Positions 46,401 to 55,443 of a DNA stretch of 64,000 bases are shown here, one piece after another. The notes beneath the pieces were generated by a model. That model was given only the letters and a program-made list of their open reading frames with translations. It had not been told where the DNA came from and searched no databases. Origin of the DNA: Diplolepis rosae (lineage: Eukaryota; Arthropoda; Insecta; Hymenoptera; Diplolepididae); NCBI GenBank assembly GCA_030998225.1, contig JAPYXD010000608.1, positions 7,904,501 through 7,968,500 of the forward strand. Reading direction: 5' to 3'. The stretch's first letter is position 1. Each line of letters starts with the position of its first letter. The position numbers and the translations under genes are program-made.

Positions 46401-46704
46401 TGTGCAAAAAAATTTTTTCCCGCTAGAGCAGTATTTTTTTTTGAAAAGAAGACGTAAAAATCTTCAAGAGTCGTCTCACATTGGTATTTTTTTTAGAAGT
46501 GTAATATAAGCTATTAATTTTTGAAAAAACACTCATCTCATTAAATGGCGAAATTGGCGGCCCTGTATTTTAACAACAAATGATGATAACGAAAAATCCT
46601 TTTGCGCTTTTGTTGCTTGATATTAATACAACATTCCTGCAAAATTTCAAGAAAATCGGTGACATCGAATTTTTTCATCTGGTACACTTGGCAAATTTTG
46701 CCTC
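43428..46704 (-). mobile_element. Long-TIR element D, 3277 bp, relative of element C
   Basis: The arms of about 510 bp (43428-43945, 46197-46704) begin GAGGCAAAATTTGCCAAGTG. ATGT is at 43424-43427 and 46705-46708. The empty site AAGGGTTCTATGCATGTAAA is present, reverse-complemented, in the left foldback arm near 30197-30216. It lies only 124 bp from element C and in the same orientation, but its arm sequence differs, so it is a separate family and insertion. Confidence 0.92.
44119..46035 (-). pseudogene. Putative transposase of element D, defective
   Basis: Exon 1 (46035-45805) starts MPKRKLILTHCCNPMNIQNH and contains KICGTCRRK. An intron 45804-45711 (GTATTT to TATTCTAG) joins it to DADFEFQPQEKKLKND. 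The second exon has the HTH block (APKTWGRKRLAAEFNVSERQ), YLN-like FLNECSLCSG, QTDRSTLRNEF, FLVLCDFAENYAF and AFHWNNNQATIFT. Compared with element C, about 30 residues around the SGTHTVCVC block are deleted after LRPRNCV. Near 44680 a small frameshift breaks the gene; the downstream frame resumes HDIVAVYEYQKI, FYFTDGASQHFKNK and HATAHGKGPCDGIGGN, ending at 44119. It is therefore non-functional, but it shows the family's exon structure. Confidence 0.85.
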
Positions 46705-46905
46705 ATGTATGTAAATGTCATCCCGAACTGAGGTATAAATGTCCTTCGGTTAATAGAGGTACTATTTATTGCTTCTATTGTCTTCTTTCGTTACCTGATC
46801 TTGGGATGAATTTCCGTCTCGTATAAGAATTTCTTCTAATATTTCGTCTCACAATTCGTCACAAGTTTGGGTTTGAGACGTCTCAAACTTCTGTATCATT
46901 ACAGT

Positions 46906-47840
46906 GTATTCAATATTCAGTATACAGTCTTCTTCGTAATTTAACGTCGGTCTAGCGAGAAGAGAAAGTGCAGCATCTTCATTAAAATAAACTCCGAGAA
47001 TTAACATTGTACGAGATCGTAAAATTCAATCGGATTTCACCTACAAACCTAAGGTTCGGGAGTCATAAATTTCATCGTGTCCATATTGAAGATCTTTGAA
47101 AGATCTTAGACAGGGTGAAAGGAGAAATAATTCATGTTTTCTTCTCATCATATTTTTTCAACTAGCCTGTGCCAATATTTTTCAAACGTTTTAATTTTTT
47201 TATAAAATTAATTAACTTGTTAAAATAAATAAAATTTGTATAACCTTACAATCATTGTGCTTTTCATTGACTTATCCTCATCCCTAAGTGAGGAACATTT
47301 TTTCTGACTTAAAACGAGGATCCTTCGAATAAAGTAAGCATTTACATGGCTATGACGTAACAATATTTTCTCGAAGTTACTAAATTTTGTTTTTGATTTG
47401 AATTCGATTTACTCAAGGCTCTATCGGCCTTGGAGAACACATTCTCATTATGACATTCGCGCTTTGCGCTGGATTTTCTATATACATGTCTATAACTTTC
47501 TAATGAATTTGTATATAAATTATAATTTATTTCGTCTAGGCAAATGATAAAAAATATGAAAAAATTGGAAAACACAACAAATGTTTTTATTTTTACAAGT
47601 TTGATCAGATGTCGCTGATTAACGAACTCGTCCTTTCTTTTTGGGCCTTCAAGGGGTGAGCCAAATTTCAATCCAATTCGACAATTCTACCGAAATTTAT
47701 CGTGTCCACTGACACCAGACAGACACTTTCGTAAAAACCGTTTTTTTTTCGATAAAAATTTCGAAAGCCATTTTTCATATGAAACCAATACACTCAGAGA
47801 CTTTTCGTTAGAGAAAATGATAAAAATTAATAAAAATTTA
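46906..47840. other. No recognised gene
   Basis: The stretch between the foldback end and the first tRNA-like array. Open frame 47342-47671 (minus) has no domain. No repeat ends were noticed. Confidence 0.4.
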
Positions 47841-48029
47841 CTGATCTTTCTAAATCATTTCAGTCGATTATGTCGATCATTAGAAGAGTGTATCACTGTA
47901 TGTGATAACGGAACTCTACTATATCGACCTTATCAACCTATGATTCAGAATTAATGTAACGTCTCGCAAGACTAGATGGAATTTTTAATCATAATTATTA
48001 AGAAATTTTCTGTGAAAAAAGGAACGCTT

Positions 48030-48102
48030 CCACTCCGCTGGGTATCGAGCCCAGGTCCTTTCGATTGCCGGTCGAATGCTCTGTCATCTGAGCTACGGAG
48101 GT
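48030..48102 (-). tRNA. tRNA-like cloverleaf, anticodon GGC, array 1 copy 1
   Basis: Read on the minus strand the 73 nt fold as a tRNA. The D arm is GCTC-AGATGACA-GAGC; the anticodon arm is TTCGA-CCGGCAA-TCGAA (GGC at positions 34-36, which would be alanine); the variable loop is AGGAC; the T arm is CTGGG-CTCGATA-CCCAG. The acceptor stem ACCTCCG/CGGAGTG pairs in only 5 of 7 positions. Position 33 is C instead of the near-universal U, and the A and B boxes are imperfect. It lies inside a repeat unit. It is probably a tRNA-derived mobile sequence rather than a working tRNA. Confidence 0.5.
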
Positions 48103-48361
48103 TCCACAACTTTTCTCACAGAAACTTGTTAACGCCAATCATGGCTACGGATAAACCGGGAACTATTTTCTGATCTTTCTAAATCATTTCAGTCGATTAT
48201 GTCGATCATTAGAAGAGTGTATCACTGTATGTGATAACGGAACTCTACTATATCGACCTTATCAACCTATGATTCAGAATTAATGTAACGTCTCGCAAGA
48301 CTAGATGGAATTTTTTTAATTATAATTACTGAAGAAATTTTCTGTGGAAGAAGGAACGCTT

Positions 48362-48434
48362 CCACTCCGCTGGGTATCGAGCCCAGGTCCTTTCGATTGC
48401 CGGTCGAATGCTCTGTCATCTGAGCTACGGAGAT
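48362..48434 (-). tRNA. tRNA-like cloverleaf, anticodon GGC, array 1 copy 2
   Basis: Same structure as the copy at 48030-48102, differing in the 5' acceptor strand (ATCTCCG). It is in the second head-to-tail unit. The same reservations apply: C at position 33, weak acceptor stem. Confidence 0.5.
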
Positions 48435-48591
48435 TCCACAACTTTTCTCACAGAAACTTGTTAACGCCAATCATGGCTACGGATAAACCGGGAACTATTT
48501 TCTGATCTTTCTAAATCATTTCAGTCGATTATGTCGATCATTAGAAGAGTGTATCACTGTATGTGATAACGGAACTCTACTATATCGACCG

Positions 48592-48641
48592 GCATTCGAC
48601 CGGCAATCGAAAGGACCTGGGCTCGATACCCAGCGGAGTGG
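48592..48641 (+). pseudogene. Partial tRNA-like copy at the inversion joint of array 1
   Basis: Only the anticodon arm, variable loop, T arm and 3' acceptor strand are present (GCATTCGACCGGC to CGGAGTGG). The D arm and 5' acceptor are replaced by unit sequence ending TATATCGACC. A CGACC microhomology lies at the joint. Confidence 0.75.
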
Positions 48642-48897
48642 AAGCGTTCCTTTTTTCACAGAAAATTTCTTAATAATTATGATTAAAAATTCCATCTAGT
48701 CTTGCGAGACGTTACATTAATTCTGAATCATAGGTTGATAAGGTCGATATAGTAGAGTTCCGTTATCACATACAGTGATACACTCTTCTAATGATCGACA
48801 TAATCGACTGAAATGATTTAGAAAGATCAGAAAATAGTTCCCGGTTTATCCGTAGCCATGATTGGCGTTAACAAGTTTCTGTGAGAAAAGTTGTGGA

Positions 48898-48970
48898 ACC
48901 TCCGTAGCTCAGATGACAGAGCATTCGACCGGCAATCGAAAGGACCTGGGCTCGATACCCAGCGGAGTGG
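48898..48970 (+). tRNA. tRNA-like cloverleaf, anticodon GGC, array 1 copy 4
   Basis: This is the inverted, complete copy: ACCTCCGTAGCTCAGATGAC at the start and CCCAGCGGAGTGG at the end. It is followed by GAAGCGTTCC and a T6 run (about 48981-48986) that could end RNA polymerase III transcription, then CACAGAAAATTTC. The sequence equals the copy at 48030. Confidence 0.5.
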
Positions 48971-49003
48971 AAGCGTTCCTTTTTTCACAGAAAATTTCTT
49001 AAT

Positions 49004-50450
49004 AATACAAATTTAGTAAAATATTGTTTTAAAATGAGGAAAGCCGCGGTTTTATTACATTTATCCATATTATGGCATCGAAATTCAATATAGTCATAAC
49101 AATCTTGAAAAAATTTAGAAGACAAATTGGTTAAATACCAAATATTTTATGAATCTCCATTCGAAAAATTAAGAGTACGAAGAAGTGACATTATTATTAC
49201 TAAGTTGTCTGAAAACAATTCTAATACGCCGAATAATAAATATTATAACCTGGAAAGCATATTATTTGTGGAATTCATATTATGAATATGAAACATGGAC
49301 TTTTGAATATGGCACTTGACGTCAGCAACGATAGCTCCATGAGCACTGAGCACCATCGGGCGAGTTATTTTATCCAGACCCTCAATTCTTAATTAAGGCA
49401 TTGAGAATGTCACTGGTGAACCGCTGGAACAAAGATATACATAAAAAAAATTCTAATAAGGACTCCGATAGGGATCATTTTCTATACGTAGAATTCGATG
49501 TAGATTCACATTCATCGCTGTAAAGGAAAATGTATTAAAAAATGTCAAAGAACTTCTTTCAAGTGGCTGTATCACTAATGGTCAGAAAACGTAAGTACGA
49601 TTTTGAAGAGATTGTAATTCAATTTATAATTATATATTCATGTACTTTGAATCAAGTATTTTAAGTTTGTATTGGATTTCTTGGAATGGAAGAACTCTGA
49701 ACTAGTCACTCTGATCAGAACAAAGTTACTTCAAATCATCAATCCCCTCTGATAATCGGCGTAATAAACTTCCAAGAGGTATCATCACCAAGAAAAAAGA
49801 TCTATAAATTTCCGTGCATTTATTTTTTTATTAGATGTATATCTTTCATTTTCATTTTGAAAAATAACTTTGAAAATAAAAAATTATTTTTTGTACGCCA
49901 TGCACTGAAAGTTAGCCTTGTTGGTGTCGTTTCGCGTGCGGGAAGTTGACTTTCCTGCACTAAAGCGATCAAATTTTAGGTTTGCGTAAAAACCAAATTT
50001 CCGCACGCAAAACGACACTGAATCGGCTAACTATCGGTATACAGCAAAAAAAAAGCCACGCATTTTTTGAAAAGATGTATATTTTATGTTCTGATTTATA
50101 AAATTATATAAAATAATATTCAAATGTTGTTGATGTTCTTAGTTGACTTTAGGGGCCAGAAAGAATTTAAGTTAAAGTTTCATATTTTCAAACGTTTGTT
50201 TTGATTATGTCGATTTCATTAGTAGGTACTGTTGTTATTATGCCATCCACATATCGAAAAAAGAAGGGTAGTTGAAAAGGTAAAGATGCTAGGAATGGTT
50301 AAACTGCTATACGCCATCTGGTGCCAAAAATCTGAATGAAAAAGAATAGGTCGCTAGAACTGAATATACCCGTAAAAAATGTAAACAAACCGGTGAAAAT
50401 AGTATTTTTAATTTGTATTTACTCAAAATTATACCAAATTGCTTGTAGCC
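49004..50450. other. Non-coding, with an inverted repeat at 49910-50032
   Basis: A stem is formed by AGTTAGCC-GTGTCGTTTCGCGTGCGG (49910-49945) with CCGCACGCAAAACGACACTG and GGCTAACT (about 50001-50032), a small foldback. A lysine- and aspartate-rich frame ends at about 49590 next to a GTAAGT (49590-49595), but it has no domain and two competing frames. It is not called. Confidence 0.45.
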
Positions 50451-50739
50451 ATGGAGGCAGGAGTACTGTTTTCTCCAAAACCGTCAAAAAGTAAAGTTTT
50501 TTGCTTGGTTTTCGGCTGTAACAGCAAAGGTAGCAAAAATCCAGAATTAAGTTTTCACCGCTTTCCTGATGCTGGCAAGATTAAAGTTAAGTGTGTAATT
50601 AAACTGGCATTGAGTGAAATAATTGACAGAAGAATATTGTGGGAGAGGATTTTGAGAATGCGTAAAGAAGTAATGTCAAATATGCGAATCTGTTCGCTTC
50701 ACTCTGTTAAAGAATATTACACACGATTTACGCAACCAA
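50451..50739 (+). CDS. THAP-type zinc finger exon
   Basis: This encodes a THAP (C2CH) DNA-binding domain at the protein's N-terminus: CLVFGCNS (Cys pair), LSFHRFPD, the conserved tryptophan in RILWERILRM, then ICSLHS (Cys-His pair) and the AVPx-like tail YTRFTQPS. The spacing is normal for the family's roughly 90 residues. I chose the ATG at 50451 (an in-frame ATG at 50439 is also possible). The frame runs into GTAAGT at 50740, a strong splice donor, so this is probably a first coding exon. A second stop-bounded reading is unlikely. THAP domains occur in host transcription factors and in P-element-like transposases; which this is cannot be told, since no downstream exon was found. Confidence 0.72.
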
Positions 50740-50745
50740 GTAAGT

Positions 50746-52272
50746 GACTTGCAATTCGTATATATGTTGAATCTGTTTGCTTTATTGTTTTAAAGTTTTT
50801 CAATTAAATTTAAGTCAATTTGCATGTGTGTAAACTTATTATGAACTAGATTATCATTAATTAACCTCAAACGATTGTTTCTGGAATATAAAGGTCAATT
50901 CTAGAATTTAAAGTGTTTTGTGTATACTATTTTATACTAATATTAAAAGAAGATAATTCTTAAATTGATAAATAATGTTTCGAAGTAGTTTTATTATTTT
51001 TCAGCTAACACTATTAGATCTATCTGTTATTAAGACGACTTACTTATTTTAATACGAGTAAAGATGTAATTTCCGTCTTACAAAATAAGATACTTGATTG
51101 AGTTAGATAATGTGTTTTAGTTTAAGGGGTTACCGCCACTTTTAGCGCAAAAAAAAGGTCTTTTTCATGAATTTTTTTGAAGAAAACTACAAAACTTTTT
51201 TAATCGATCACTATATCATCTTAAAGAACACATCTTGAAGAACTTTCAGTAATTTTTTTATTGAAAAACATTACATTGTTAAGTGGCAAATGGCCGTCAA
51301 TGAAATAATGTTTTTATTTATACGGTTTGCGGTGACCAACATTGCGGCGAAGTGGATCATCTGAAACAAAAAATGTGGATGGATTTAGTCAAATATAAGT
51401 ATAAACTAGTCTTTAATCGAAGGATATAAAAAAATATTAATTTTTCACAAAATGGTGGATAGTCAAAGTTAATGGTTCGATTTTATCGAAAAAAAGGCCG
51501 TTTTTTGGCTATAAAACGGACATTTTTTTCGAAACAAAAATCGAACGGTTAAAGACTACATTTTTATGTATTAAATAAGCCTGACAAATTTCAAGAAGAT
51601 CGGTTCATTAGTGTTCGAGTAATCTTGGTCACCGACTTCAGCAATGCCATTTCGAGAAAAACGCGTTTAAAGTTTCAATTTCAGTTTACACGAAGAAAAT
51701 AATATTTTTTGTAAACTTACATAAAGTCATCTATTCCGGGTCCATACAGAAACTAAGACGCGTAAAGTGTCAAAGAAGTAGTGCTCGAAAGATAGAATCT
51801 CTCATAGGGTTATAGTTACTGTTCATAACCTCAAGAAATGGAGCGTTTTGACTGTTCCATGTTTTGCTTCTGTGGTGTAATATCAACTCATTTAGAGGAA
51901 TATATTGTTCATTTTCATCGACACGATTCTTTATTCAAACTTTACATATGACGGATGTGGAGCTACATGAAAAAAGTGTAAATCGTATCAGCAACACGTG
52001 ACTCGATATCGGGTATACCTTCTATTTTAACGTATTGAATAAGTTTGCTAAGTCGCCTGTCTCCTTTTCCAATAGATCATTTACTTGAATTAATTTTTTT
52101 AAGAAGTACGTACAGCCATGTAAGCCACCACATGTGTAGCAGACACCGGTATGCCGTAAGCTTTTTCTCACAGTGTAGAGGTTATAGGAACAATAAACTG
52201 TCGGTAACTTAAGTAATCTGTGTTACCGATGGCTCAACTTAACATATTTTACGTGTATTCAAATAAGATGTT
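50746..52272. other. Intron or intergenic, with decayed repeat blocks
   Basis: At 51122 TTTAAGGGGTTACCGCC resembles a TTAA-element start without a matching partner. 51590-51690 shares ATCGGTTCATTAG and TTTCGAGAAAAACGCGTTTA with 20390-20465 inside the TTAA element at 19062, so part of this stretch is a relative of that element. No coding domain. Confidence 0.45.
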
Positions 52273-52276
52273 TTAA

Positions 52277-52720
52277 GGTGGCTTGATCGTTTGGTGTCGT
52301 ATGAAGTGAGGGGCACCGTGGGGGCACGTGTTACATGAATGCTCATTGCTACTTATTTTTTTAATAATCATATATATTATAGTTACATTTGAGTAGAAGG
52401 GTAAGAAATCACGGAAATGTCCCCTGAAAAAAGTCGTTAACCCTTTGTTTTTATAATACTAATAGATTCCTCGAAATCGAAAGTACTATTATATATTTGA
52501 TTTATGGGGACTTGTGTTTTGTTCCGGAGTTTCGCCGATTTTGATGAGGAATCCCATAAGACTACGTGTTAAACTGAAATTTTTTCGGCAGCGATTTTTT
52601 TGGCATTGACATCGTCAACCACAGTATTTCTTTTTTCCAAATGAATCTAGCATATTTTATTAAGATAATCTCTAAGTTTCAGGGCAATCTGTAATTTTTT
52701 TCAAAAACGCTCAAGCCACC
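52277..52720. mobile_element. TTAA-flanked MITE, 444 bp
   Basis: GGTGGCTTGATCG (left) and CGCTCAAGCCACC (right) are inverted, with TTAA at 52273-52276 and 52721-52724. No coding sequence. Confidence 0.82.
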
Positions 52721-52797
52721 TTAAGCAACTTAAAAGTGACTGCCGAAAGATCTTACATATGACTACACAAGTATCTTAAATTAAGACACTTCTTTTT

Positions 52798-53262
52798 GCA
52801 CAGTTTTTATTTCGTTGAATTTAGTTATTTACACCAATTTCATATTTTTACGTGTGCAATTGATTTATATCGGTTTACCACAATGTTTATCCGTCACACG
52901 TGCAATCTATTAAGTTTCATATCTTTGTATTTTTAAAGACAAACAATTTTTTATACAGTTTTTATTTTCTGTAAATTTATTGTACACGTTTATTGTTTAC
53001 GCGTGCAATTCTTTTATATCATTTTTAGCACAATGTTTATCGGTCACACGTGCAATTTTTTAAATTTCTTACCTTTGTATTTTTATAGAAAAATTTTTGT
53101 ACAGTTTTTTGTAAATTCAGTTTAGACCAACTTTATAGTTTCACATGTACAATCCATTTATATCATTTTTACCACAATGTTTATCGGTCACACGGGCAAT
53201 TTTCTAAATTTCTCCCCTTAGTATTTTTACAGAGAAAATTTGTGTACAGTTTTTATTTTTTT
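52798..53262. repeat. Tandem repeat, about 147-bp unit, 3 copies
   Basis: The block CACAATGTTTATC-GTCACACG-GCAAT recurs at about 52879, 53029 and 53173 (spacings 150 and 144). The surrounding ACAGTTTTTATTT, TTTATATC and TTTGTATTTTTA words follow in the same order each time. The copies are diverged, so it is an old satellite-like block. Confidence 0.85.
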
Positions 53263-54815
53263 GTGAAATCATCTACTATTTTTGTGATTTAATAAAAGAT
53301 TGGTTTTTTATAATTATACTAAGAGTAATAATATATATATTTAGAAATTTTTAATGCACGCTTTCATACCTCACCCTACACTTCTGAACTTTACTCAACT
53401 TTGATTCATTTTTGAACATTTAATACATCACAAATAATTACAATGATACTAAATAACTTCTAACTTATTCATATGTTCCAAATTTGTTCGGAAGTTAAGT
53501 AAAATTACTTCAAATATTTTTCTATGTGTATGTATGTATGTATCAGATGACTAATGGCAGGCTTGAGGTAAGAATTTTTTTTTCATCTGAGAGAACCATA
53601 CCATTGCCGGTTGAAATAATATGCCCGATGCTCATTTTACTCAACTATCGTTTGAAGCTCCTCGAGCGTCGGTGATATACTTATGCATTTCATGTTAACC
53701 CACTGACGCATTTTGATGCCCTGTCGTCGAAAATGTTTTACTCAACTCCTTACTATTCCCAATGTAACGCTTATTGTTATTCACTTTGGGTGAATTAGGT
53801 TATTAAATTTATTTTACTCGACTAGGATTTAAAAATTTTTTTAATGTCCTTGTGTCCCAAGTTTAATCGACAGAGTCGAGTAAAATTACTTTAACTATTT
53901 TTCTTCGTGCATATTTCCTAAAGTCGAAGCAACTTTGAGGAACGTGAATTCATATTCAATTTGCATTCTTTTCTTTGCCCATATTGTCTTACAGATCTCC
54001 CTCTTTCGTTCTACATATTTCATTCCTGTTTCTTCAAATTTATTGCAGTTAACAACTATGCTTTCACTGTGCATTTTGATACCTCGACTAAGTTCTAAAT
54101 GATACCGGACTTTCTAGAACCGCAGTGTTATTTAAGGTTACTATTGTGTGAACACAGAAATGTTTGTGTCTTCTTAATTATCTGACGTGCTGTAGGCCAT
54201 TAGGACAACGATCGAAAATAATCTTATTAGTCAGATTTAAGTAGGACTTGGACTAATTTCTAATATTAGTTTGAGATTTTTCTACCAGCCCAAAGTGCTT
54301 TAGGTCGTTAAAGAAGTATTCTGAAACTATTGTATCGGTCTAATTGAACTAGGTTATGAGAAAAACGGTAACAGCTTTTTTATGTGTTTAAAAAAGTGCT
54401 TGAAAATTCAAAATACATGGAAACTAATATCTCTAATTGATTCTACTAAAAAACTTACAGAGTTCAAGGGTTTGAAAATTTCCATTCACTGACTTCCCAT
54501 GCATACGTGGCATACAATTCTTTGAGAAAACAAATTTTGAATTATATAAAAAAATTTATTTTAGAATCGATAGGCAATATTAGTTTTTACGTATATCTTG
54601 CATTTTTAACAAACTATTCAAACGATTGAACATTTTTGTGATGCAATAACATCTTTTGGTCCAGTTCTCTGGTTTTAATGTTTACTCTTTTGCTATCTCT
54701 TATGTTCTACAAGATTAAGTATAAAGAGCGTAAAATCTTAGTTGTGTTAAAAACTCCTTCAATTAAAGAATATTATAATATTATAAATATTATATAATAA
54801 TAATAATAATATAAT
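53263..54815. other. No recognised gene
   Basis: A short TATG microsatellite near 53525-53541 and an AT-only run at about 54776-54820 just before array 2. No domain in any frame. Confidence 0.4.
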
Positions 54816-54862
54816 AATATTTAAAGAATTTGAAAATCTTTCTGTGGAAAAAATGACGCTTT

Positions 54863-54934
54863 CGACTGCGCTGGGATTCGAGCCCAGGTCTTTCGATTGC
54901 CGGTCGACTGCTCTAACCACTGAGCTACACAGGC
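54863..54934 (-). tRNA. tRNA-like cloverleaf, anticodon GGC, array 2 copy 1
   Basis: On the minus strand: acceptor GCCTGTG/CGCAGTC (6 of 7 pairs counting one G-U); D arm GCTC-AGTGGTTA-GAGC; anticodon arm GTCGA-CCGGCAA-TCGAA (GGC); T arm CTGGG-CTCGAAT-CCCAG. TAGCTCAGTGG is a perfect A box, and GGCTCGAATCC differs from the B-box consensus by one base. C at position 33 is abnormal. It is better formed than the array 1 copies and possibly transcribed. Confidence 0.55.
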
Positions 54935-55201
54935 GTCCGACATCTCTTTCTCCACAGGAAGATCTCCTTATATCGCCTAGTGGCTCAGCCTTGCGGCTGT
55001 AAATGATTTCAAATTAATTAGTTGAGTTTGAAATTTTTGTCACTGCCTACATTATCGGAGAATCACTAGTCGCGTATCAGATAGGATACGTTGTTGACAG
55101 GTGTCCTCGTAGACAATTTCAAACTCTTATATCGCAAATAATGCAAATAAATTCAATATTTAAAGAATTTGAAAATCTTTCTGTGGAAAAAATGACGCTT
55201 T

Positions 55202-55233
55202 CGACTGCGCTGGGATTCGAGCCCAGGTCTTTC
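55202..55233 (-). pseudogene. Partial tRNA-like copy at the inversion joint of array 2
   Basis: Only the 3' acceptor strand, T arm and variable loop remain (CGACTGCGCTGGGATTCGAG to GGTCTTTC on the plus strand). The rest is replaced by inverted unit sequence, with CGA at the joint. Confidence 0.75.
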
Positions 55234-55371
55234 CGACTAGTGATTCTCCGATAATATAGGCAGTGACAAAAATTTCAAACTCAACTAATTAATTTGAAAT
55301 CATTTACAGCCGCAAGGCTGAGCCACTAGGCGATATAAGGAGATCTTCCTGTGGAGAAAGAGATGTCGGAC

Positions 55372-55443
55372 GCCTGTGTAGCTCAGTGGTTAGAGCAGTC
55401 GACCGGCAATCGAAAGACCTGGGCTCGAATCCCAGCGCAGTCG
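55372..55443 (+). tRNA. tRNA-like cloverleaf, anticodon GGC, array 2 copy 3
   Basis: It is identical over 72 nt to the copy at 54863-54934 but on the plus strand. It is followed by AAAGCGTCA and a T6 run (about 55454-55459) suited to polymerase III termination. The leader TTCCTGTGGAGAAAGAGATG is shared with the solo copy at 23840. Confidence 0.55.

Larger units (their letters stand above)
29989..46905. mobile_element. Foldback element (about 3.1 kb native) expanded to 17 kb by six insertions
   Basis: The outer ends are inverted repeats. The left starts AGTGTTACGATATAGTAGTT, and the right in reverse complement starts ACTGTAATGATACAGAAGTT, each followed by GACGTCTCAAA. The left arm (29989-30268, 31473-31693, 35136-35841) is the reverse complement of the right arm (35842-37410, 38711-39050, 43304-43427, 46709-46905) when insertions are skipped. 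The right side carries a tandem duplication, so 36172-37410 is an extra copy of part of the arm. Inserted are: mariner 30269-31472, hAT 31694-35127, pogo-type MITE 36363-36715, and long-TIR elements 37414-38706, 39051-43303 and 43428-46704. The foldback itself encodes nothing recognisable, and no target duplication is clear. Confidence 0.82.
47841..49003. repeat. tRNA-like repeat array 1: head-to-tail then inverted units of about 330 bp
   Basis: The unit start CTGATCTTTCTAAATCATTT occurs at 47841, 48170 and 48502 (spacings 329 and 332). The first two units are complete and carry the tRNA-like part on the minus strand. The third is cut at TATATCGACC (about 48590), where the sequence turns into an inverted unit, giving a partial and then a complete tRNA-like copy on the plus strand. 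Within each unit the tRNA-like part is bracketed by TTTCTGTGAGAAAA and TTTTTTCACAGAAA. The copies are nearly identical, so the array is young. Confidence 0.9.

Noticed and set aside
29989..46905. Maverick/Polinton-type giant element
   Set aside because: Length and AG-like end at first suggested it, but no polymerase, integrase, ATPase or capsid gene is present. The size comes from nested insertions.
47841..49003. CRISPR-like array
   Set aside because: Units are about 330 bp, nearly identical throughout and partly inverted, with no short repeats and unique spacers.
47841..49003. Cluster of ordinary tRNA genes
   Set aside because: Weak acceptor stem, C33, a truncated copy, and identical flanks as part of larger repeat units argue for tRNA-derived repeats.
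49500..49600. Exon ending at the GTAAGT at 49590
   Set aside because: Two overlapping frames are equally open, neither has a recognisable domain, and no acceptor is convincing.
51122..52276. TTAA element starting at 51122
   Set aside because: The left end looks suitable (TTAAGGGGTTACCGCC), but I could not find an inverted right end.
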